Assembly (NCBI GenBank): GCA_937952345.1
Contig: CALFYN010000763.1
Coordinates: 1-8,256, forward strand
Source: an uncultured Acidobacteriota bacterium
GTDB lineage: Bacteria > Acidobacteriota > Terriglobia > Bryobacterales > Bryobacteraceae
DNA length: 8,256 nt
Direction: 5' to 3'
Both the position numbers and the translations under genes were made by a program. The notes beneath the pieces were generated by a model. It had not been told where the DNA came from. It saw nothing but the letters and a program-made list of their open reading frames with translations, and ran no database searches. Every line of letters begins with the position of its first letter. Within the stretch, counting starts at the first letter, position 1. Of the stretch, positions 1 to 5,518 are shown in pieces.

Positions 1-60
1 GAATCGATGTTCATCGCTCCTGAAGATAGCGGGTGGGGACGGGGGCAGGCAAGGGGTGAA

Positions 61-99
61 AAAGGAGGCGGCTCTCGGGTTCCCTTTGGAGGGCCGCCT
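61..99 (-). terminator. Candidate rho-independent terminator for the collagen-like gene
   Basis: Positions 66-76 pair with 89-99 to give an 11-bp stem with one G-U pair and a 12-nt loop. Read on the minus strand, the stem is followed directly by CC and a run of five T (63-59). This is the expected form for the end of the minus-strand transcript whose coding part stops at 204. The T-run is short and the distance from the stop is about 105 nt, so the call is moderate. Confidence 0.5.
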
Positions 100-127
100 G
101 TCTTGGTGGAAGAATCGAACGTCCTTC

Positions 128-165
128 AATGAAGTAAGCGCCAAAAGGGGGCGTGGGACTTCATT
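128..165. repeat. Perfect inverted repeat forming a two-tier hairpin
   Basis: AATGAAGT at 128-135 is a perfect inverted repeat of ACTTCATT at 158-165. Inside it, GCGCC (138-142) can pair with GGGCGT bases at 150-154, giving a second short stem. A flanking GAACG/CGTTC pair (117-121 and 167-171) is also complementary. No T-run follows on either strand, so it is not a canonical terminator. It could be a transcript 3'-end structure of the collagen-like gene or a protein-binding site; the sequence does not decide. Confidence 0.4.
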
Positions 166-203
166 TCGTTCGATAAAAATTTCATGGACGATAGGTAGCC
201 TGG

Positions 204-1702
204 CTACTGGCAGTCCATGGTGATATACGCGTTCACAGCGTCCGAACCGCCCGAGACACTGTAGGACAACAGATCGCCGACGGTCACGCTTACTGTACTT
301 CCGGTGTTGGAGCAGGTGGGCGATCCAGTGGTGATGCTGCAGGAGAGGCTGGTATTGCTGCCATTGATGCGAAGGGTGAAGGTGCGGCTGACAGTGGTGC
401 CGGCCATGTTGACGCGCAGATTCTGAGCGGTGCACGTTTTGGGAGAGGGCATGACCACGGTTGATTCGGTGGAGTTGGTGGTGATCAGGCCGATCACGCC
501 GGCGAAGGTGCCGCCGGAGTTGAGGGCGTTGCGCGACATGAAAGATATTCCGCCGCTGCCGGCAGCGCCGGTGGGTCCGGTTGCGCCAGTGGAACCCGTG
601 CTGCCGGTCGAACCTGTTGGACCAGGCGGACCGGGAATTACGGAGGCGGCGCCTGTGGCACCGGTTGCTCCGGTTGCACCGGCGGCACCGGTTGGACCGG
701 TTGGGCCGGGGACGGTGGAAGCAGCGCCTGTGGCTCCGGTTGCACCGGCGGCACCGGTTGGACCGGTTGGGCCGGGGACGGTGGATGCGGCACCTGTGGC
801 TCCGGTTGCGCCGGGGGCACCGGGTGTACCGGTTGGACCGGTTGGGCCGGGGACGGTGGATGCGGCACCTGTGGCTCCGGTTGCGCCGGGGGCACCGGGT
901 GTACCGGTTGGACCGGTTGGGCCGGGGACGGTGGATGCGGCGCCTGTGGCTCCGGTTGCGCCGGGGGCACCGGCCGCACCAGCGGGACCGGTTGGACCAG
1001 GGATCGTCGATGCGGCTCCGGTTGGACCTGCGGGGCCCGCCGATCCTGCCGCACCTGGGACACCCGCGGCACCCGTCGGACCGATGGGTCCCGTGGGACC
1101 GGTGGGGCCCGCTGGTCCGGGAATGCTCACTGTTCCACCCCCTCCGGTGGAGTCGATGAAGTAGCCGTTGATATCAATGATGAGGTGCGTTGGGTTGGAG
1201 GCGTAGACGGAAATCGCACCGCCGGTGCCGGCCGGAACGACCGCTGCGTTTGCCACGACCTGGCCTTGAAATGAATTCAAGGTCGACACGTTGGGTTGGG
1301 GATACCCTGCCGGCCACACCGTTAGATAGGACAACGGACCGGAAGGCACAACCGTGATATTCAGCGAATAGGCTCTTGCCGTGGCGGGGATTTCGCATGG
1401 ACTGCTGGGGATTGGGATCGTCCTGACTCCTGAGAGCATGGGACTGCCGAATAGTCCCGAGAACCCGAGATTGGCTACTCGGGGCGGGTGTCGACAATGC
1501 GGCAAGGGGTGACACCCACCAGTGGCAATGGGCCGGTAATGGCCGCGGCCCTGCCGGGATCCGCTTTCTGGTCTCCAGTTGGCAGCCAGAATTGCGGAGC
1601 CGGCCAGTTCGGGACTTCGACTCTCTGTCCGAACAAGGCCGGCGATAGAAGGAGCATGGGAAGTGCAGTGCATCGGATGTGGCGCAATAGGTGATCGATC
1701 AT
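204..1702 (-). CDS. Secreted collagen-like (Gly-X-Y) protein, disrupted by one frameshift
   Basis: If the frame break near 1475-1490 is repaired by one base, the product is about 499 residues. The N-terminus (MIDHLLRHIR, then a hydrophobic stretch ending ALFG) looks like a signal peptide. A secreted module of about residues 65-182 follows, with the landmarks TPCRIVDTR, SLNITVVP, LTVWP, ANAAVVPAGTGG and IIDINGYF. That module is common at the N-terminus of exported proteins in Acidobacteria. A collagen-like Gly-X-Y region spans about residues 196-381, rich in GPTGPTG and GATGAT. It is interrupted at regular intervals by AASTVP or AASVIP. The last 118 residues form a Ser/Thr-rich, probably beta-sandwich domain with four cysteines and a final Cys-Gln, as in trimeric surface proteins with collagen stalks. 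The start at 1702 is preferred because AAAAGG lies 8 nt upstream; an ATG at 1708 and a GTG at 1759 are alternatives with poor spacing. The likely role is an exported trimeric fibre or surface protein. This is inferred from architecture only. Confidence 0.75.
561..1118 (-). repeat. Collagen-like coding repeats with 75-nt tandem units
   Basis: This is the Gly-X-Y part of the gene. Equivalent phase points on the plus strand fall at 640, 715, 781, 856, 931 and 1006, giving unit lengths of 75, 66, 75, 75 and 75 nt. The copies at 781-855 and 856-930 are identical over all 75 bases; the outer copies diverge. Each unit encodes 25 residues, or 22 in the short one: several Gly-X-Y triplets followed by AASTVPGP, where the triplet rhythm breaks. 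All length changes seen are multiples of 9 nt, so they keep both the frame and the triplet phase. Confidence 0.9.
1475..1490 (-). other. Frameshift site in the collagen-like gene
   Basis: Reading from 1702, the frame runs cleanly through TPCRIVDTRPE and then hits TAG at 1477-1475. The rest of the same module (VANLGFSGLFGSPML and onward) continues at once in another minus-strand frame. Adding one C to the CCCC run just before the stop restores a continuous reading, DTRPRVANLGFSG. The break lies inside the domain, not at a domain edge. A one-base assembly error, a real inactivating deletion, or slippage at the C-run would all look like this. Confidence 0.75.
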
Positions 1703-1710
1703 CGGCATAT

Positions 1711-1716
1711 CCTTTT
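1711..1716 (-). promoter_or_regulatory. Ribosome binding site that sets the collagen-like gene start
   Basis: AAAAGG on the minus strand lies 8 nt before the ATG at 1702-1700 but only 2 nt before the ATG at 1708-1706. The spacing favours 1702. The protein then begins with a short basic segment followed by a hydrophobic core, as expected for a signal peptide. Confidence 0.5.
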
Positions 1717-1721
1717 CAACC

Positions 1722-1758
1722 TGCGAAAAAAAGATGAGAATTTTGGCCTTTTTTCGCA
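1722..1758 (-). promoter_or_regulatory. Leader hairpin upstream of the collagen-like gene
   Basis: TGCGAAAAAA at 1722-1731 is a perfect 10-bp inverted repeat of TTTTTTCGCA at 1749-1758, with a 17-nt loop. On the minus-strand transcript it would fold five bases before the AAAAGG ribosome binding site. It could affect translation start or mRNA stability. It does not match a riboswitch class I know. Confidence 0.45.
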
Positions 1759-1802
1759 CGTTGGCATGCGATTATTCATGCACGGCCAGAAGACTCGTTT
1801 CA

Positions 1803-1831
1803 AAAATACTACTATGTCTTATGTGAGTCAA
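1803..1831 (-). promoter_or_regulatory. Sigma-70-like promoter for the collagen-like gene
   Basis: On the minus strand, TTGACT (1831-1826) is followed by exactly 17 nt and then TATTTT (1808-1803). The -35 matches five of six consensus bases and the -10 four of six, at ideal spacing. The predicted start, near 1796, gives a leader of roughly 95 nt containing the 1722-1758 hairpin. The motif sits in the 84-nt gap after the glycoside hydrolase stop codon, so the collagen-like gene probably has its own promoter. Confidence 0.55.
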
Positions 1832-1843
1832 GGATAGATGCAC

Positions 1844-4483
1844 TTATTCGATAGAAATTTCGTACCAGGGGGCGAGGGGTTGGCCCTCCGCTTGTAGAGG
1901 AACGGTGAGGACGCCGTTTTCGATGGAGAGAGTATCGAGGGCTTGGAGGCGTTGGCCGGCGCCGTCGAGCGGGTAGATGCGGGGTGTGCCTGCCGTGATG
2001 CGGAGCGTGAGTTCGCATTCGATGCGCTCCATGAAGGTGGGCTTCGCGCCGCCGCTGCGATTGCCGGAGGGACGGTTGGTTCCGGGTTCGGGTTGGACGG
2101 TGTACCAATCGGTGGTGTTGGGGTAGGGGATGAGTTTCTGCGGTTCAGCGGGGTTTGTGCCGGGCTGTGCGCGAAGCGATTCGCCGGGCAGCGTGAGGAG
2201 AAGGCGCTTGGATTCGGCCAGGGGTTTGCCATCGGCAGGTGTGAGGATGGCGGTGAAAAAGCCCCGGGCGGAGTCTTTCAGGGTGAGGCGCATGGGGCCG
2301 GCTGCGACGGGGTCGTGGCCGGTGTAGCCGATGATGGCGGCGGCTTGTGGCGCGTCGAGGATGAAGAGACGGGCCGATGGGTTGTAGGCGAACTGGCCGG
2401 TGGCGGCGGTGATGGGACTTTCGGCGGGTTGGCGGAGTTCGGCGGGGAGCGGGTCAGCGGATTCGGTGAGGGCGATGCGGTGGCGCAGGGCGTTGAGGGG
2501 CTGATAGCCGGAGGCGGAGGTGAGGAAGGCGGCGATGGCTCCGTTGCGGCGTTCGCGGGTGGCGCGCTCACGGAGGGCGCGGGCGGCTGGAACTGGTATC
2601 ACAGTTTCGGGCGTGGTGATTGCGCCGCTACGGAAGAGCCACGCGGTCTGCCCGAAGTTGACCCACTTGGTCCAATCGCCGTTGAGATCGAAGCCGCTGG
2701 GGACGCCGTCGTCCCAACCGCGGCCGTGGGAGTAGGCGAAGTGCATGAGGCCATCCCAATCCTGGAATGCGCCGATGACGGCAAGGAGCGGATCGAGTTC
2801 GGCGGCCTGGCGGTTGGGCCAGTTCTGGTTGAATTCGCTGACGGTGAAGGGCCTGCCGGCGACGCGGGTAGTGGCGATATTGAGGATGGTGGAGAGGCCG
2901 GAGCCGACGGCGGAGGAATCGCGGATGCGCCAATCGCGGGCGTCCCAGGCGGTGTTGGGGAAATTGTAGTGATCGATGTAGAAGTGGTTGTCGTGATAGT
3001 CGAGGTCGCGGTGGGAGTCGAGGGTCATGAGTCCGCCGAATCCGATTTGCGTGCCGGCGATGGGGACGAGGGAGCCTGCTTTTTCGCGGACGACATCGCG
3101 CATCGAGTTGAGGTAGGCGCGGTCGGTTTCGGCGAGGAAGGCCAGGAAATCGGCGATGCGGCCGGGGGAGGAGCGCTCGGTGGTTTTGACGAGGGCGACG
3201 CTGCCGAGGGATTCGGAGGGTTCGAGGCCGCGCTCGCCGGCGATGCGGAGGAGTGCGCCGCGGACCTGGAGGTTGGCGCCGACGGCGGCGATGGAGAGGC
3301 CGAAGCGTCCGATGTTGTCCATGGCAAAGCCGGCGGTGAACAACATCTGGAATTTCTGCCACTGACTGGTGACGGCGACGTTGCGGCCGTTCATGGTGCG
3401 CCAGGGACTGACGTCCTGCTTGATGTCCCAATAGACGTTGCGGGAGGCGCCGGCGGGGAGGTCGGCGCGCAGTTCGACTTCGGCGAGGTAGGTGGCGCCA
3501 GCAGCGACGGAGAAGCCGGTTTGCTTGACGATGATGGTGTCGCCGCCTTGGGTGAAGGTGACGTCGATGCGCTGGGTGGCGGCTTCGTCCTCGGTGCGGA
3601 GCGAGGCTCGGGCGGGGCCGTGGAGTTCGACCTGCCAGTTGCGGCCGAGGATTTGGGGGCCGTCGGCGATGGTCGGCTGCCATGCTTCGCGGAGCGTGTC
3701 GTCATTGCGGTGGCGCGCGCGGAGGAAGGTGTTCCATTGGGTTTGGAATTCGTCGAGGTAAGCGCCGTTGAGCCGGGTGTCGAGGTTAGTGACCTGCCAG
3801 TCCCAGAGAAGCGACGATTCGTTGTTGATCTCGACCATGCCGAGCACGGGGTCATCGTGGAGGGCTAGCGCATCGAGGGTCTTGCGGACGAAGTCGTGCT
3901 GGAGTTCGATCATGCGCGGGTGAAAGATGTGGAGCGGCTTGCTTTGCGAGGGGATGGCGGGTGTGAGCGTGGGGATAGCGTCGACGGTGGGGCGGAATTG
4001 ATAGCCGACGTGGAGATTGAGGTTGACGTAGATGCCTTCGGCGGCGAGAGCGTTGAGGTAGCCTCGGAGGCGTTCGATGGAATTGGGGTTGAGGGTGGGG
4101 TAGGGTCCGGTGGTGAGGAGACTGGCGGCGTTGGACGGATTGGCGTCGGGCTGGGAATCCATGTGATGGAGGCGGACGAGATTGACGCCGAGGCGGCGCA
4201 GGCGTTTGGCGATACGGGTGGCGTCGGCTGGGGCGGGGAAGTTGGCGGCGAAGGAGAGATTGACGCCGTAGAGGCGGACGGGGGTGTCGTCGGCGGTGTT
4301 GGGTTGCAGGTCATCGCCGATGCGGTAGAAATGGCCGTCGCGCACGAAGAGGCGGCTGGCCGGGGTGAGGGGTTGATTGAGGAAGCTGAAATCGGCGGGG
4401 CCGGAGACAGCGTCCTGATCGATGGCGAAGGGGTAGTGCGACTGGCCGGATAGAAGCGCGGATATGAAAAAGAGCAGAAGCAT
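1844..4483 (-). CDS. Secreted clan-A-like (GH5-type) glycoside hydrolase with inserted beta-sandwich domain
   Basis: This is an 879-residue exported protein. MLLLFFISALLSG is a short signal peptide. The TIM-barrel strands can be followed: LYGVNLSF (71-78), GVNLVRLHHMDS (99-110), GIYVNLNLHVG (150-160), MVEINNESSLLW (216-227), SLVPIAGTQIGF (471-482), DNHFYIDHYNFP (498-509), RPFTVSEFNQNW (544-555) and WDGLMHFAYSHG (576-587). Glu222 in INNES is the likely acid/base and Glu550 in SEFN the likely nucleophile. This is the strand-4/strand-7 arrangement of clan GH-A retaining enzymes. Residues about 280-415 look like a carbohydrate-binding jelly-roll (CBM4/9 style) lying between the two catalytic glutamates. 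Residues about 690-879 form further beta-rich domains. The substrate cannot be read from the sequence; a beta-linked plant or microbial polysaccharide is likely. The start ATG at 4483 has only a weak GAG-type ribosome binding site. The gene is divergent from the membrane protein gene that begins at 4522. Confidence 0.8.
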   Translation of the reverse strand: MLLLFFISALLSGQSHYPFAIDQDAVSGPADFSFLNQPLTPASRLFVRDGHFYRIGDDLQPNTADDTPVRLYGVNLSFAANFPAPADATRIAKRLRRLGVNLVRLHHMDSQPDANPSNAASLLTTGPYPTLNPNSIERLRGYLNALAAEGIYVNLNLHVGYQFRPTVDAIPTLTPAIPSQSKPLHIFHPRMIELQHDFVRKTLDALALHDDPVLGMVEINNESSLLWDWQVTNLDTRLNGAYLDEFQTQWNTFLRARHRNDDTLREAWQPTIADGPQILGRNWQVELHGPARASLRTEDEAATQRIDVTFTQGGDTIIVKQTGFSVAAGATYLAEVELRADLPAGASRNVYWDIKQDVSPWRTMNGRNVAVTSQWQKFQMLFTAGFAMDNIGRFGLSIAAVGANLQVRGALLRIAGERGLEPSESLGSVALVKTTERSSPGRIADFLAFLAETDRAYLNSMRDVVREKAGSLVPIAGTQIGFGGLMTLDSHRDLDYHDNHFYIDHYNFPNTAWDARDWRIRDSSAVGSGLSTILNIATTRVAGRPFTVSEFNQNWPNRQAAELDPLLAVIGAFQDWDGLMHFAYSHGRGWDDGVPSGFDLNGDWTKWVNFGQTAWLFRSGAITTPETVIPVPAARALRERATRERRNGAIAAFLTSASGYQPLNALRHRIALTESADPLPAELRQPAESPITAATGQFAYNPSARLFILDAPQAAAIIGYTGHDPVAAGPMRLTLKDSARGFFTAILTPADGKPLAESKRLLLTLPGESLRAQPGTNPAEPQKLIPYPNTTDWYTVQPEPGTNRPSGNRSGGAKPTFMERIECELTLRITAGTPRIYPLDGAGQRLQALDTLSIENGVLTVPLQAEGQPLAPWYEISIE

Positions 4484-4521
4484 ACTGCTCTCATGATAGG
4501 CCTGCTAATCTGACGGGAGTG
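4484..4521. promoter_or_regulatory. Very short divergent intergenic region
   Basis: Only 38 nt separate the minus-strand start at 4483 from the plus-strand ATG at 4522. On the minus strand TATCAT (4498-4493) resembles a -10 box, but no -35 lies at the right distance. On the plus strand TGCTAATCT (4503-4511) is a poor extended -10. Either box would give a nearly leaderless mRNA. The alternative is that each promoter lies inside the opposite gene. Confidence 0.3.
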
Positions 4522-4944
4522 ATGGCGCGATCGCGATGGCAGACTCCGTTGGTTGTGGGTGGGGCGTTGTGTATCGTGTTGCTGATTGTGGCGCCGGGAG
4601 TGCGCGCGGTGTATCTGAACGGGCTTGCGCTGTGGGTGCAGCGGGAGTGGACGTTTCTCACTTCGCCGGCGCTGTATGTCTGGGCGGGGGTGTCGGTGCT
4701 GGCGGTGGTGATGCCGATGACGGCGGCGTTGCATGTGCTGCCGTTGTTGCGGGCGGAAGATGCGTTGCCACGGGTGGTGGCGGCGTTTGTGGGATCGCAT
4801 GTCGCGATGGCGCTGGGGAGCGCGCTGGCGCTGCACGGGGCGGGATGGGCGAGCTATCCGTTGCTGAAAGACGGGCAATTGCGGTTTCTGCCGCTGTTTC
4901 CGTGGCCGGATTGGGCGTTTTGGAGTGAGTATTTGCGGCTTTGA
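4522..4944 (+). CDS. Small membrane protein of unknown function (three predicted helices)
   Basis: This is a 140-residue protein that I do not recognise. It has three hydrophobic segments: about residues 9-29 (PLVVGGALCIVLLIVAPGVRA), about 49-72 (starting PALYVWAGVSVL) and about 83-104 (starting PRVVAAFVGSHV). A short aromatic tail follows (PLFPWPDWAFWSEYLRL). The first residues are basic (MARSRW). Third codon positions are strongly G/C, matching the genes downstream, and other frames in this interval give no such coherent protein. The start is uncertain: a GTG at 4519 directly precedes the ATG at 4522, and GGGAG at 4515-4519 is too close to either for ideal spacing. It lies 28 nt before the first LolA-like gene on the same strand and is probably co-transcribed with it. 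It could serve as an inner-membrane partner for the exported proteins, but that rests on position only. Confidence 0.65.
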   Translation: MARSRWQTPLVVGGALCIVLLIVAPGVRAVYLNGLALWVQREWTFLTSPALYVWAGVSVLAVVMPMTAALHVLPLLRAEDALPRVVAAFVGSHVAMALGSALALHGAGWASYPLLKDGQLRFLPLFPWPDWAFWSEYLRL

Positions 4945-4972
4945 CGGTGAATGATAGGATAATTTCATTCCC

Positions 4973-5518
4973 ATGTGGTTTTTTACGATGGCCTTGCTTT
5001 TCTGGGGGCACGCGGCGGGGCAGGATGCCGCGGCGTTCCTGCGGGCGGTGGCGCTCGAATATCTGAGTTGTGCGTCGTACCGGGCCGAGGCGGAGGTGGC
5101 GATGGGGGGCGGAAGCAGCAGGACGATCACTGCGGATTGGAATGGCTCGCCGGGCGCTTCCGGGCGGGACATGCGGGTGGAACTGATGTGGCCGGTGGCG
5201 GTGGGATCGCACGCGCTTTCTTACGACCGTGTGTTGCGGCCGCAGGAGTTCCGGCGAGGGGAGTCGATGCCTGCGCCGTTGATCCGCGTGGATGAGCCGC
5301 GATTTGTAGGGGAGGAAACGTTGACGGTTGGCGGGAAGCCGATTGCCTGCCGGGTGGTGGAGATTGCGTATGTGCTGCCGGAGGAACGGGTGGTGACGAG
5401 ATTGTGGGTGGATCCGGTGCGGCATGTGGTGTGGAAAGAAGAATCGTCACGGCGGATGGTGACGCGGACCATCGTATTCCGGTCGGTGGCTTTCGATGGG
5501 GCGGAGGGACGGCGATGA
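4973..5518 (+). CDS. Exported single-domain protein with a LolA-like fold signature
   Basis: This 181-residue protein starts with a signal peptide (MWFFTMALLFWGHAAG, cleavage near 16/17). The mature part carries a run of short beta-strand-like segments ending in ETLTVGGKPIACRVVEI (115-131) and then TRLWVDPVRHVVWKEE. This order (a V/D-G-K-P turn with a Cys, then 'lWvD ... v ... E') is typical of exported proteins annotated as outer-membrane lipoprotein-sorting (LolA/LolB/RseB-like) in Acidobacteria. Cys33 and Cys126 are matched by cysteines in the first domain of the next protein and may form a disulfide. It lacks the final 'FxFxxPxGA' strand seen at the end of the next gene, so it is a shortened member. 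The ATG at 4973 has no strong ribosome binding site; AGGA is 13 nt away. Its TGA overlaps the next start codon. A hydrophobic-ligand carrier role is possible but not shown. Confidence 0.75.
   Translation: MWFFTMALLFWGHAAGQDAAAFLRAVALEYLSCASYRAEAEVAMGGGSSRTITADWNGSPGASGRDMRVELMWPVAVGSHALSYDRVLRPQEFRRGESMPAPLIRVDEPRFVGEETLTVGGKPIACRVVEIAYVLPEERVVTRLWVDPVRHVVWKEESSRRMVTRTIVFRSVAFDGAEGRR
5503..5508 (+). promoter_or_regulatory. Ribosome binding site that sets the two-domain gene start
   Basis: GGAGGG lies 6 nt before the ATG at 5515, inside the last codons of the upstream gene. It selects 5515 over the in-frame GTG at 5404. The protein starting at 5515 opens directly with a signal peptide, which the longer version would bury. 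Confidence 0.75.

Larger units (their letters stand above)
1..203. other. Intergenic region downstream of the collagen-like gene
   Basis: No coding region can be supported here. The stretch contains two hairpins, listed separately at 61-99 and 128-165. At the extreme left edge the minus strand has an ATG at 14-12 with AGGAG two bases upstream. This could be the first four codons of a further minus-strand gene running off the window, but so little is visible, and the spacing is so short, that it is not called. Confidence 0.6.

Noticed and set aside
1..14. ATG with nearby AGGAG on the minus strand as the start of a further gene
   Set aside because: Only four codons lie in the window and the spacing is about 2 nt. 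It is possible but cannot be supported.
640..1080. Regular repeats as a CRISPR array
   Set aside because: The repeats are contiguous and coding in frame, with no unique spacers and no cas genes.
430..1164. Plus-strand open frames rich in Pro, Ala and Val opposite the collagen repeats
   Set aside because: They are the complement of Gly-X-Y codons. Their repeats simply mirror the minus-strand array, and they have no convincing start, signal peptide or domain.
1943..3868. Long plus-strand open frame opposite the glycoside hydrolase
   Set aside because: It is a Gly/Ala/Glu/Val-rich low-complexity translation produced by high GC and strand bias. The minus strand encodes a clear enzyme with catalytic motifs over the same span.
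4941..4969. TTGACG and GATAAT before the first LolA-like gene as a promoter
   Set aside because: The spacing between them is only 11 nt. No alternative pair has standard spacing, and the gene fits as part of the cluster starting at 4522.
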